From NCBI RefSeq assembly GCF_943193125.1, contig NZ_CALPCX010000002.1:372001-436000 (forward strand): 64,000 nucleotides of DNA. Reading direction: 5' to 3'. Below are positions 56,225 through 64,000 of this stretch, in pieces; the stretch's first letter is position 1, and every line of letters begins with the position of its first letter. The position numbers were made by a program, and so were the translations under genes. Source of the stretch: Adlercreutzia agrestimuris (GTDB lineage Bacteria > Actinomycetota > Coriobacteriia > Coriobacteriales > Eggerthellaceae). The notes under the pieces were generated by a model that ran no database searches, was not told the DNA's origin, and worked only from the letters and a program-made list of their open reading frames with translations.

Positions 56225-57508
56225 ATGTCTGAAGAAGTTATTGTTGTCGAAGGAAACAATACGCTTGCAGGCGAAGTACGCGTTTCTGGTGCAAAAAACT
56301 CTGCACTAAAACTGATAGCAGCATCGCTTTTAGGTCGTGGCGAGACCGTTTTGCATAATGTTCCGCTCATTTCTGATATTGATGTCATGATTGAAGTGCT
56401 GCGCCGTCTAGGCGCCACCGTAACGCGTGAAGATCACACGCTTATTGTTGATACCTCTTCAGTGGACAAGTGTGAAACTCCCTATGAATTAGTATCAAAG
56501 ATGCGCGCAAGCATATCGGTTCTCGGTCCTTTGGTGGGAAGGTTTGGCAAAGCGCGCGTCGCTATGCCGGGTGGGTGCCAAATTGGTGCTCGCAAAATTG
56601 ATATGCATATGGTTGGCTTAGAAGCACTTGGGGTTAAATTTGACATTGATCATGGCTTTTTGGATGCTTCAACACCGCATGGCTTACACGGTGCTCATGT
56701 AATACTTGACTTTCCGAGTGTAGGGGCAACCGAGAATCTTTTGATGGCTTCGGTTGTAGCTGACGGTACAACTATTATCGAAAACGCCGCCCGAGAACCT
56801 GAGATTGTAGATTTAGCAAATATGCTCAACAAGATGGGTGCCAAAATTGCAGGTGCTGGCGAGTCGCTCATTGAAATAACGGGCGTTGCTGCAGAATCTT
56901 TGCACCCTTGTGAGCATACTACCGTTGGAGACCGTATTGAAGCAGGAACCTTCTTGGTAGGCGCTGCGTTGACTCAAGGTCCGCTTCGTGTAGTAGGAGT
57001 TGATCCTGGCTATTTACGCATGGCAATCATGAAACTTGAATCTATGGGATGTGAAATTGAAAGCAACTCTGATTCGGTGACGCTAAGGCGTGCGGTGCCA
57101 CTTCGCTCTACAGAAATTCAAACACTTCCTCATCCAGGATTCCCAACTGACTTACAGGCGCAATTTATGCTTTTGGCTGCGCTTGCCAATGACATGTCTG
57201 TCATTACTGAAAATGTCTTCGAAAACCGTTTTATGTTTGCTGCCGAGCTTATCCGCATGGGTGCTGATATCACTATTGAAGATCATCATGCTCTCGTGCG
57301 CGGTGTTCAAAAGCTGCAAGGTGCAGATGTGTCATCAACCGATTTGCGTGCTGGTGCAGCCTTGGTTTTGGCAGGCATTGTGGCTGAAGGGCAGACGCGA
57401 GTCCACAATATTGCTCATATTGATCGCGGATATGAGGACTACGTGGGAAAACTCAGCTCTCTTGGCGTGAATGTCTCACGTATGGTTCTTGATGAGGGAA
57501 TGAATTAG
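56225..57508 (+). CDS. murA: UDP-N-acetylglucosamine 1-carboxyvinyltransferase
   Basis: 427 residues, ATG after CCCGGAGGAAGAAT. SGAKNSALK (catalytic Lys), active-site Cys118 in MPGGCQIGARKID (not the Asp form that resists fosfomycin), GAGESLIEI and PTDLQAQFM. First committed step of peptidoglycan synthesis. The next gene, an LCP-type ligase, lies 17 nt downstream. Confidence 0.97.
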   Translation: MSEEVIVVEGNNTLAGEVRVSGAKNSALKLIAASLLGRGETVLHNVPLISDIDVMIEVLRRLGATVTREDHTLIVDTSSVDKCETPYELVSKMRASISVLGPLVGRFGKARVAMPGGCQIGARKIDMHMVGLEALGVKFDIDHGFLDASTPHGLHGAHVILDFPSVGATENLLMASVVADGTTIIENAAREPEIVDLANMLNKMGAKIAGAGESLIEITGVAAESLHPCEHTTVGDRIEAGTFLVGAALTQGPLRVVGVDPGYLRMAIMKLESMGCEIESNSDSVTLRRAVPLRSTEIQTLPHPGFPTDLQAQFMLLAALANDMSVITENVFENRFMFAAELIRMGADITIEDHHALVRGVQKLQGADVSSTDLRAGAALVLAGIVAEGQTRVHNIAHIDRGYEDYVGKLSSLGVNVSRMVLDEGMN

Positions 57509-57525
57509 GGGCTGCTTGGGTCGTT

Positions 57526-59007
57526 ATGGTTAAGCGGCGAAAGGGCTTTTCGGCCTCACATTCAAAGGCTACCTCACGGCGTTTGCAATCTGCGACGCTT
57601 GGCACGCATGTCCCCTCAACAAAACAGCGTTCATCAAGGCATGTAAATGCTGATCAGGTTGGTTTTTCAAACACGAGAAAAAACCAGCGTGCAGCTCGTG
57701 GCGTTGTGCAAAATGTTGCTTCACATGCTCAGGCAGGGGCGGGTCGTGTGCGCGTTTCGCAGCGGGAGTTCGCACGAGAAACACGTCGACGCGCGCGAGT
57801 TCGCCATATTGGATTTATCGTTATTGCTCTTGTGGCGTTGCTTGCTATTGCTGGTGGCGTGGGTGGTTTTACCTATTACACATCACTTGAATCGCAACTT
57901 TCATTGAAGGATTCTGATGCTAAGAGCGCATTGGTATCTCCTGGAGAAAATGAGCCTTATTACACTTTAGTATGTGCGGATGTAACAGATGCTCGTGTGG
58001 CTAACGCAGAGAAAAGCTATGTCCTTGCACTGGTTCGCACTGATGAGCAAAATAAGCGCGCAACCATTGTCTCTATTCCTTCAAACCTCCGTGTAACGCT
58101 CACCGACGGAAATCAGCATAGGATCATTGACGCCTATGAGCAGTCGGGAGACGCTGCGCTCATTTCGGCGGTATCATCATTTGCGGGTGTGTCAATTTCT
58201 CATTATGTCAAAACTGATGCTGCGGGAATAAGTCGCATGGTTTCTGACTTGGGGGATTTAACAGTGCAGGTCAACGAAGAGGTTGACGATCCTCGCGCGG
58301 GAGCAGATTTTATTCCCGCAGGTCAGCAGACATTGGGCGGCGATGCTGTTTTAACACTTTTGCGCGCAAACAATTTCCAGGATGCTCCTGAACGTATGGC
58401 GCAAAATCAGCAAGCGGTACTCAGTGCTTTTTCGCTTGCGCTCATTGACAAAGATGCCCTTTCGTTATGCCAGTTTATAGATGCTTCGGATGGAGCGTTT
58501 GGCTGCGATGTATCGCTTCCAGCGGTGTTATCTATGGCTGATGCATTGCGCGGTATGTCGCAATCTGAGATATATAGCGCCATGGTGCCAGGATACGAAT
58601 TGGAGCAAGACGGCGTGGTATATTATCGGGCATCTTCAGATGCTTGGGCATCCATGATGGAGCTCGTTACTGCAGGCGAAAATCCTCTTGTTGAGGATCT
58701 GCCTACTGCGGCTGCACCTGACAGCTTTACGCTGACAGTTCGTAATGGAGCGGGTATTACAGGCGCTGCTGCTCAGATATCGGAGTCGCTTATAGATCGC
58801 GGTTTTGATGTTGTTGATGTAGGCAACACCGATACGGCAGTGTACACCGAAACGCTTGTCATTTATAAAGATGATGAGTTTGCTGCAGCAGCACAAAGTG
58901 TTAGCGAGGCGCTTGGCTTGGGGCGCTTAGTACAGGATGTGTCTTTTTATCAATTTGATTCTGATGTCTTATTGATTTTGGGCAGCGATTGGAAACCAGC
59001 TGCTTAG
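57526..59007 (+). CDS. LCP (LytR-CpsA-Psr) family protein with LytR_C domain
   Basis: 493 residues. A ~92-residue basic, Ser/Arg/Gln-rich cytosolic start, one TM at ~93-119, a divergent LCP domain at ~145-330 (YTLVCADVTDARVANAEKS, SIPSNLRVTL, LTLLRANNFQDAPERMAQNQ), and a LytR_C domain at ~400-490 (TLTVRNGAGITGAA, LILGSDW). LCP proteins attach glycopolymers to peptidoglycan. Some catalytic Asp/Arg positions differ from the classic D..R set, so activity may be altered. Operon with murA. Confidence 0.87.
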   Translation: MVKRRKGFSASHSKATSRRLQSATLGTHVPSTKQRSSRHVNADQVGFSNTRKNQRAARGVVQNVASHAQAGAGRVRVSQREFARETRRRARVRHIGFIVIALVALLAIAGGVGGFTYYTSLESQLSLKDSDAKSALVSPGENEPYYTLVCADVTDARVANAEKSYVLALVRTDEQNKRATIVSIPSNLRVTLTDGNQHRIIDAYEQSGDAALISAVSSFAGVSISHYVKTDAAGISRMVSDLGDLTVQVNEEVDDPRAGADFIPAGQQTLGGDAVLTLLRANNFQDAPERMAQNQQAVLSAFSLALIDKDALSLCQFIDASDGAFGCDVSLPAVLSMADALRGMSQSEIYSAMVPGYELEQDGVVYYRASSDAWASMMELVTAGENPLVEDLPTAAAPDSFTLTVRNGAGITGAAAQISESLIDRGFDVVDVGNTDTAVYTETLVIYKDDEFAAAAQSVSEALGLGRLVQDVSFYQFDSDVLLILGSDWKPAA

Positions 59008-59089
59008 CCGGACATAAGGTGGCTTTAGCTTGTGAAATTATGTGGGTTATGGAGGAGTTCTCTTAACACAACGCACACAAAGGCTGCCT

Positions 59090-59122
59090 TTGATCAGGTA
59101 AGGTAGTGGGGTGTGATACAAT
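59090..59122 (+). promoter_or_regulatory. Extended -10 promoter for nifU-like gene
   Basis: TACAAT (59117-59122) preceded by TGA (extended -10). TTGATC at 59090 is 21 nt upstream, too far for a normal -35, so recognition may rest on the extended -10. Confidence 0.5.
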
Positions 59123-59192
59123 CGCTTGCAACTAATGGAAACAGCATTGTTGTAGGGTATATGACTGCTGTAAGCATAAAAGGAGAATTTGC

Positions 59193-59426
59193 ATGGTAGA
59201 TCAAAATGATGTAATTGCAGTTTTGGAATTGATTCGCCCGAGTTTGCAAGCTGACGGCGGCGACGTGAAGTTTATCAGCGTTGACGAAGATGGCGTTGTG
59301 ACGGTTGAACTTCAGGGTGCTTGCAAAGGTTGCCCTATGTCTCAGATGACGTTAGCAAATGGCGTTGAGCGCATTCTTAAGGAGCGCGTGCCTGGTGTAA
59401 CGCGTGTTGTTCCTGCTGACATGTAG
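59193..59426 (+). CDS. NifU-like iron-sulfur scaffold (NifU C-terminal domain)
   Basis: 77 residues, ATG after AAAAGGAGAATT. The CxxC motif ACKGCPMSQMT is the [4Fe-4S] carrier site of NifU C-terminal/Nfu proteins. The stand-alone size fits a small Nfu that carries clusters to target proteins. Confidence 0.93.
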   Translation: MVDQNDVIAVLELIRPSLQADGGDVKFISVDEDGVVTVELQGACKGCPMSQMTLANGVERILKERVPGVTRVVPADM

Positions 59427-59468
59427 GATATGAGCTTCTCGTAACATAAAAGAGAGGCAAAGAGTTTA

Positions 59469-59498
59469 AAGCGGGTTCGCATGCGAGCCCGCTTTTTT
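59469..59498 (+). terminator. Terminator after nifU-like gene
   Basis: AAGCGGGTTCGC / GCGAGCCCGCTT (one G-T), tight AT loop, then TTTT. Confidence 0.93.
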
Positions 59499-59633
59499 AC
59501 CGCGCTCGGGAAGTGCTAGATAAGGGCAAGTGCGGTTTTGACTATAATGAAGTCTAAGAAAGCTTGTGGGAAAGATAAGAAAACCCTGTAAGTCATATTA
59601 CCTGCATGCGGAATAAAGAGTGGAGGATGAGCT

Positions 59634-59924
59634 ATGAGCTGCTGGACAAAACGAGGCTGTGATGAAGAGATGCTTTCGCGTTGCCCGCACAATACTCCGG
59701 GTGAACCGTGCCCAGCAGATTGTCATTTTGCAGCATGCGATCGTCCTACCCATGTGGTTTGCACAGACTTTGCGCTGATGCTTAATCCTGAGCGCGATTA
59801 CGATGCAGCCGTCAAAGAAGTCTGTCGTATATGCGAACATTTTTTAGTTCATGGTCCAGATATGTCTGAGCGCAATGAAGACGAGCGCCACCGTCAGGGC
59901 AATCCCAACCGCTTTCTTCTTTAG
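59634..59924 (+). CDS. Small nine-cysteine protein of unknown function
   Basis: 96 residues, ATG after GGAGGATGAG. Nine Cys (3, 9, 17, 26, 30, 35, 43, 64, 67), seven of them in the first 43 residues (CWTKRGC, CPHNTPGEPCPADC), plus CRIC. A zinc or iron-sulfur protein is likely. It follows the nifU-like gene and may receive a cluster, but this is inference. Confidence 0.72.
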   Translation: MSCWTKRGCDEEMLSRCPHNTPGEPCPADCHFAACDRPTHVVCTDFALMLNPERDYDAAVKEVCRICEHFLVHGPDMSERNEDERHRQGNPNRFLL

Positions 59925-60120
59925 CGTCTCGGTCTGAGTGTCAGAGTTTGCCTCCTGAGTGCGCGTACATGGTGTAAGTAAGGGGTTTGGCAAGCTATTG
60001 GTGCAGGTGAGGAGCAAGTGTAACAACTCCACCACGGCAAGCGGACGCAATAAGATGACAAATACGTTCTGCTACAATTATGAAAAGTAATCATTGAACA
60101 TGCGGGGTAAGGAGTGTGAG

Positions 60121-60339
60121 ATGATGAATTCGCCCATGGTTTGTCCGCGGTGTGGTGCTGTATTAGATGTGTGCCATTATCAAGCGATGCTGGTGATTTC
60201 GTGCGACCTTGCACTTTTCTCGGTAGAGTGCCCGCAGTGCAATACAATATCTTCAGCGATAAAAGCAATACCTGCACAGCTGCAAGAAGAAGTTCATTTG
60301 GCTGCTCGTGAAGTTGGTGCTGGGATGGGTTGTGAATAG
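60121..60339 (+). CDS. Small zinc-ribbon protein
   Basis: 72 residues from ATG 60121, with AAGGAGTGTGAG just before; the frame is open to 60094. CPRCGAVLDVC and VECPQCNTI form a probable four-Cys ribbon around a hydrophobic centre. Ends 22 nt before lgt, probably one transcript. Confidence 0.7.
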   Translation: MMNSPMVCPRCGAVLDVCHYQAMLVISCDLALFSVECPQCNTISSAIKAIPAQLQEEVHLAAREVGAGMGCE

Positions 60340-60361
60340 CGTGCTTTAAGATGAGGTATTG

Positions 60362-61216
60362 ATGTTAAACGATTTGTATCATTCTTTAGACCCGGTGGCT
60401 TTTGCTGTCGGGCCTTTTGCTGTTCGCTGGTACGGCTTAGCATATTTGGCTGGGTTTATTTGCGCAGGATTAGTTTTATGGTGTGTGGCAAAACGATGGC
60501 GTGTTCGCATTGATGCCGACGCGCTGCTGACTATTATGTTTTGCGTTATCGTGGGGGTGATTGTAGGTGGTCGCCTCGGATACGTTCTCTTTTATGGAGA
60601 CGGTTATTATCTTGCGCATCCTGCCGATATTCTTGCTTTCAACAAAGGAGGAATGAGCTTTCACGGAGGGTTGATTGGCGCACTTCTTTCGGGAATCATG
60701 GCTGCAAAACTAACTAACATTCCGTATCTTACCTTGGCTGACTTAGGCTGCATTGGCGCACCAATCGGATTGTTTTTTGGTCGCTGCGCAAATTTCATTA
60801 ATGGCGAACTGTGGGGTGCTCCTACTGATGCTGCGTGGGGCGTTGTTTTTGGCGGAGCTGCTGGAACTATGCCACGTCATCCTTCGCAGCTCTATGAAGC
60901 ACTGCTTGAGGGCGTCATTATCTTTATTGTGTTGTTTGCGCTTTCACGAAAGTATCCGCCACGACCGCGGGGCACGTTTTTGGGGCTCTTTTTGGTGATG
61001 TATGGCTCGTTTAGATTTCTCATTGAATTTGTGCGAGAACCAGATGCCCAGCTGGGATACTTGTGGGGCGGTTGGCTTACCATGGGGCAAGTACTAAGCA
61101 TCCCGCTTATTTTAGTGGGGTTAGCAGTGTTGGCGTTCGCGCTTATAAAGCGTTTGCCTCAACAAGGTTTGCCTGAGGTTTCAACCGAGGAGATTTCATC
61201 CTCAGAAAAAATGTGA
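60362..61216 (+). CDS. lgt: Phosphatidylglycerol--prolipoprotein diacylglyceryl transferase
   Basis: 284 residues from ATG 60362 (GAGG upstream); the TTG just before is rejected. Seven-TM Lgt with GGRLGYVLFYG, MSFHGGLIGALL and the signature GRCANFINGELWG. Adds the lipid to the Cys of lipoproteins such as those encoded at 22892 and 25647 in this window. Confidence 0.96.
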   Translation: MLNDLYHSLDPVAFAVGPFAVRWYGLAYLAGFICAGLVLWCVAKRWRVRIDADALLTIMFCVIVGVIVGGRLGYVLFYGDGYYLAHPADILAFNKGGMSFHGGLIGALLSGIMAAKLTNIPYLTLADLGCIGAPIGLFFGRCANFINGELWGAPTDAAWGVVFGGAAGTMPRHPSQLYEALLEGVIIFIVLFALSRKYPPRPRGTFLGLFLVMYGSFRFLIEFVREPDAQLGYLWGGWLTMGQVLSIPLILVGLAVLAFALIKRLPQQGLPEVSTEEISSSEKM

Positions 61217-61271
61217 TGGTGTTGGTTACGATTTAGCGCCAACGTTTCAGTAGTGTAGGTAAGATCGAATC

Positions 61272-61298
61272 TGTTCACTACAATAGGTTGAGTGAACA
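61272..61298 (+). promoter_or_regulatory. Palindromic operator over the superoxide reductase -10
   Basis: TGTTCACT (61272-61279) and AGTGAACA (61291-61298) form a perfect 8-bp inverted repeat with an 11-nt spacer. TACAAT (61279-61284), a likely -10, lies inside it, so a repressor bound here would block transcription. The regulator is unknown. Confidence 0.65.
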
Positions 61299-61326
61299 AT
61301 AATGTCCATTAAGGAGGCTCATACAT

Positions 61327-61707
61327 ATGGCTCTTAAGTTTTATAAATGTGCACACTGCGGCAATATCGCAGTAAAACCGTTTGATTCTGGTGTTGATCT
61401 GGTGTGCTGTGGTGAGGTTATGGAAGAGATCGTTCCGAACCGCACTGATGCTGCTGTTGAAAAACATGTTCCAGCTGTCAGCATTGATGGCAACAAGGTT
61501 CATGTTCAGGTTGGTGAAGTTGAACATCCTATGGTTCCTGAGCACTACATTACCTTTATTTGTCTTGAGACAAAGAACGGCTATCAGATTGTTGAGTTAA
61601 ACTCAGACGACAAGCCCGTTGCTGATTTCGTTATTGCAGAAGGCGATACGCCAATCTGTGTTTATGAGGATTGCAACATCCACGGTTTGTGGGTAGCAGA
61701 GCTCTAA
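61327..61707 (+). CDS. Desulfoferrodoxin-type superoxide reductase
   Basis: 126 residues, ATG after AAGGAGGC. Desulforedoxin-like centre I with Cys8, 11, 27 and 28 (CAHC … CC), and centre II with H in EKHVPAV, VEHPMVPEHYI and CNIHGLW. This two-iron form reduces superoxide without making oxygen, typical of anaerobes. It has its own operator and terminator. Confidence 0.95.
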   Translation: MALKFYKCAHCGNIAVKPFDSGVDLVCCGEVMEEIVPNRTDAAVEKHVPAVSIDGNKVHVQVGEVEHPMVPEHYITFICLETKNGYQIVELNSDDKPVADFVIAEGDTPICVYEDCNIHGLWVAEL

Positions 61708-61732
61708 TAAGCTCTTCGGTCTTATATATGAG

Positions 61733-61787
61733 CCTCCGGCACTTTTTGGATGATTTGCAAGTCCAGTACAAGTGTCGGAGGTTTTTT
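61733..61787 (+). terminator. Terminator after superoxide reductase
   Basis: CCTCCGGCACTT pairs with AAGTGTCGGAGG (one G-T), 25-nt loop, then TTTTTT. Confidence 0.85.
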
Positions 61788-61900
61788 GTAAGTGCGCCCG
61801 AGTAACTCAGGTGCATTTGGGCCGCATGGAGAACACACTGAAGCTTACTTCGTCTTGTGGTCTGCATTATCTTTATCGCTCACGCTAAAGGAGCATACGT

Positions 61901-63385
61901 ATGACAAAACGAACGAAAATTGTTTGCACCTTAGGTCCAGCAACCGATGACGACGCAATTGTTCGCGGAATGCTACAAGCTGGTATGGATGTTGCGCGTT
62001 TTAATTGCTCTCACGGTTCCCATGAAGAACACGCTGCTCGACTTGAGCGTTTGCGAAGAGTAAGGGCTGAGCTTGATTCTCCGTGTGCGATGCTGCTTGA
62101 TACCCGCGGTCCAGAGATTCGCACGGGGCTTTTGCTCGATGGAAAGCCTGTTGCGCTGACTAGTGGGAGTCAGTTGAGACTCAAAGCAACAAGTTGTGTG
62201 GGAAATGAATATCAAGTGAGCCAAAGCTTTCCTGATCTTGCACGTTATGTAGCTGCAGGAGATAACATTTTGCTTGATGATGGCTTAATTGCGCTTACTG
62301 TCCGCGAGATTGACGGTCAGGATATTCTTTGCACGGTGATAAATGATGGCGTGCTTGGTCAACGAAAATCGCTTAACGTTCCTGGCGTATCGTTGCCACT
62401 ACCTGCTTTGACTGAGCAGGATAGGCAAGATCTTTTGTTTGGCATTGAGCAAAATATTGACTTTGTGGCAGCATCTTTTATTCGTAGTGCTGCAGATGTT
62501 GAAGAAGTACGCGCCTTTTTATATGGGCACGGTGGTGCGGGTATTCAATCGGGAACGTCAATTGGCATCATTGCAAAGATTGAATGCGCTGAGGCTGTGG
62601 CGAACTTCGAGGAGATTTTGGACGCTGCTGATGGCATTATGGTGGCGCGTGGAGATTTGGGTGTGGAAGTACCCGCTTGGCAAGTTCCTCATTTGCAAAA
62701 ACGTTTCATTCGCGCGGCAAATCGTATGTCAAAACCGGTCATTACCGCCACTCAGATGCTTGACTCAATGATACGCTCGCCGCGACCAACGCGCGCAGAG
62801 GTAGCAGACGTTGCGAATGCGGTCTATGATGGCACGGATGCCGTGATGCTTTCAGGCGAGACCGCAAATGGGGCATATCCGGTTGAATCTGTAGCCATGA
62901 TGGCTAATATCTTGGAGGCCTCAGAGCCTTATCTGTTTGATGAGCGTATGCCTGATCGCACGCGCAATAAAGCTCGTGTAGCTTTGGCGGTAGGCATTGC
63001 GGCGGTTCAAACAGCGGAAAACATTAATGCAAGTTGTATTGTGGCGCCAACTATGTCAGGACGTACTTCGCGTTTGGTGTCAAACCTTCGTCCGCGCGTG
63101 CCAATTTATGTGGTGACACCTTATGAGCGCGTTATGCGCCAACAGCAACTCAATTGGGGTACGTATCCAATGCTTGGTGACGTGCAAGGAGATATGGCGC
63201 AAGTTATCCGTGAAGCTAAACGTGCGGTATTTGCGCATGGTATGGTGTCAGTTGGAGATATTGCTGTCTTCACGGTAGGCGATAGAACAACCTCGCCTGA
63301 TGTGGAGCCTAATGTTCCCGCAAATGTCGGAGTTGTGGCTGCTACAAATGTTATGTATGTAGTGCAAATTCGAGAAGAGGAGTAA
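61901..63385 (+). CDS. pyk: Pyruvate kinase
   Basis: 494 residues, ATG after AAAGGAGCATAC. KIVCTLGPATDD, DVARFNCSHGS, TRGPEIRTG, KIECAEAV, the Mg site ARGDLGVEVP and ITATQMLDSMIRSPRPTRAE. Normal length with the C-terminal regulatory domain. Followed after 2 nt by the partial RhaD gene. Confidence 0.98.
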   Translation: MTKRTKIVCTLGPATDDDAIVRGMLQAGMDVARFNCSHGSHEEHAARLERLRRVRAELDSPCAMLLDTRGPEIRTGLLLDGKPVALTSGSQLRLKATSCVGNEYQVSQSFPDLARYVAAGDNILLDDGLIALTVREIDGQDILCTVINDGVLGQRKSLNVPGVSLPLPALTEQDRQDLLFGIEQNIDFVAASFIRSAADVEEVRAFLYGHGGAGIQSGTSIGIIAKIECAEAVANFEEILDAADGIMVARGDLGVEVPAWQVPHLQKRFIRAANRMSKPVITATQMLDSMIRSPRPTRAEVADVANAVYDGTDAVMLSGETANGAYPVESVAMMANILEASEPYLFDERMPDRTRNKARVALAVGIAAVQTAENINASCIVAPTMSGRTSRLVSNLRPRVPIYVVTPYERVMRQQQLNWGTYPMLGDVQGDMAQVIREAKRAVFAHGMVSVGDIAVFTVGDRTTSPDVEPNVPANVGVVAATNVMYVVQIREEE

Positions 63386-63387
63386 TA

Positions 63388-64000
63388 GTGGGGTTTCTGG
63401 ATGATGCTCAAGATCTCTTGGATAAGGGAGTGACCGCCGCAAAAGGCGCGGTTTCAAATGTAGCCGTTGAGCAATTTGGTTATATGAAAGCATTTGTGCG
63501 TATGTGTGCTGATGGCGCACAAGCTGGTTGGCACGAAGGTAATGGCGGCAACTTGTCATATAGGCTTACTTTAGAAGAAGTGGCCAATACGCGCTCATAT
63601 TTTTACACTACTCCAAGCTCGTGGGTGATGCTTGATCGGGCGTTTGAGAATCTTGCGGGAGAGTATTTTGCTCTTACCGCGTCGGGGTGTTCCATGAAAT
63701 CTGTCGCCCTTGACCCTAAACGCTTTGTTGGCATTATTGAGATGGATAGTAGGGGTTGTGCGTGGCGCATTGTTTGGGGCTTTAAGGATGGAGGAAAGCC
63801 AACCTCAGAGCTTCTGAGCCATCTTGAGTGTCAAAGCGTTCGCAAGCGCGTAACCGATGGAGTAAGCCGTGTGGTGTATCATGCGCATCCAACTTCGGTA
63901 ATTGCACTATCGAAGATAGTTGGTCCTGATGCTTGTCGCTTGTCAAATATGCTTTGGAAGGCAATGACAGAGTGTGTGCTTTTCTTCCCGGAAGGTGTGG
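63388..64000 (+). CDS. rhaD: Rhamnulose-1-phosphate aldolase, N-terminal part (runs off window)
   Basis: Open from GTG 63388, which has AAGAGGAG before it, to the window end; 204 residues seen. Class II aldolase motifs: GWHEGNGGNLSYRL, TASGCSMKSV, WGFKDGGKPTSELLSH, the His-His zinc region YHAHPTSVIAL and ECVLFFPEGV, matching RhaD order. The first ~30 residues (FLDDAQDLLDKG…) are an extra helix not found in the enterobacterial enzyme. It would split rhamnulose-1-phosphate to DHAP and lactaldehyde. Its GTG start begins two bases after the pyk stop. Confidence 0.85.
   Translation, partial: MGFLDDAQDLLDKGVTAAKGAVSNVAVEQFGYMKAFVRMCADGAQAGWHEGNGGNLSYRLTLEEVANTRSYFYTTPSSWVMLDRAFENLAGEYFALTASGCSMKSVALDPKRFVGIIEMDSRGCAWRIVWGFKDGGKPTSELLSHLECQSVRKRVTDGVSRVVYHAHPTSVIALSKIVGPDACRLSNMLWKAMTECVLFFPEGV

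Noticed and set aside
61272-61298. Rex, Fur or PerR box before the superoxide reductase gene
   Set aside because: Arms and spacer do not fit the known consensus sequences; reported only as an unidentified operator.
1-64000. tRNA, rRNA, CRISPR, IS elements, phage genes
   Set aside because: Intergenic regions were read for cloverleaf ends, repeat-spacer patterns and transposase motifs; none were convincing.

Overview
The window is one stretch of a low-to-mid GC actinobacterial chromosome, most likely Coriobacteriia, family Atopobiaceae (Atopobium/Lancefieldella-like). This is inferred from several things together: LAxTG-type cell-wall sorting signals, BspA-like and GW-repeat surface proteins, a zinc-ribbon/TM2 membrane-protein cluster, a gatCAB operon, a desulfoferrodoxin-type superoxide reductase typical of anaerobes, and a histidine operon with a fused hisZ-hisG. 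No rRNA, tRNA, CRISPR array, IS element or phage gene was seen.

Layout. 1-2317: the 3' end of a large repeat-built surface protein, then a hairpin-rich, repeat-bearing intergenic region. 2318-9206: a MacB-like ABC ATPase with a giant coiled-coil FtsX-type permease, trigger factor, and an acidic membrane-anchored protein of unknown function. 9223-11160 (minus): a secreted protein with 13 GW repeats and a leucine-rich tail. 11363-26248: an accessory envelope region with a Ser/Thr kinase and FHA protein pair, a two-TM coiled-coil protein, a TM2-domain protein, a five-gene operon (three zinc-ribbon membrane proteins, a class A beta-lactamase-fold serine hydrolase, an LAxTG-anchored BspA-like protein), two lipoproteins and a cytosolic protein of unknown function. 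Four transcription start regions here share a palindrome, GTTGTACAAC or a one-base variant, placed exactly 30 nt upstream of a TAnnnT -10-like hexamer. This looks like an undescribed activator-dependent regulon and is the strongest candidate for a new system.

26303-27190 (minus) is a proline iminopeptidase pseudogene broken by one amber codon. 27452-30901 is gatC-gatA-gatB, the tRNA-dependent amidotransferase. 30985-36022 (minus) is a complete Bce-type antimicrobial-peptide sensing and detoxification module (response regulator, intramembrane-sensing kinase, ATPase, permease) with a previously unmarked 32-codon membrane peptide in front of the ATPase gene. 36298-38098 holds an alanine/sodium symporter and a small membrane protein. 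38416-45880 is the histidine operon hisZG-D-C-B-H-A-F-I, preceded by a palindromic operator and lacking hisE.

46058-64000 is mostly housekeeping: transaldolase-family aldolase, rho, sppA, a divergent metG-like synthetase, rnhA, an NlpC/P60 hydrolase, engB, rpsB-tsf, murA, an LCP-family protein, a NifU-like protein, two small Cys-rich proteins, lgt, superoxide reductase, pyruvate kinase, and the 5' part of a rhamnulose-1-phosphate aldolase gene that runs off the end. Terminator hairpins separate most of these units. Many gene starts given here are later than the longest possible reading frame because a good Shine-Dalgarno site marks the internal start.
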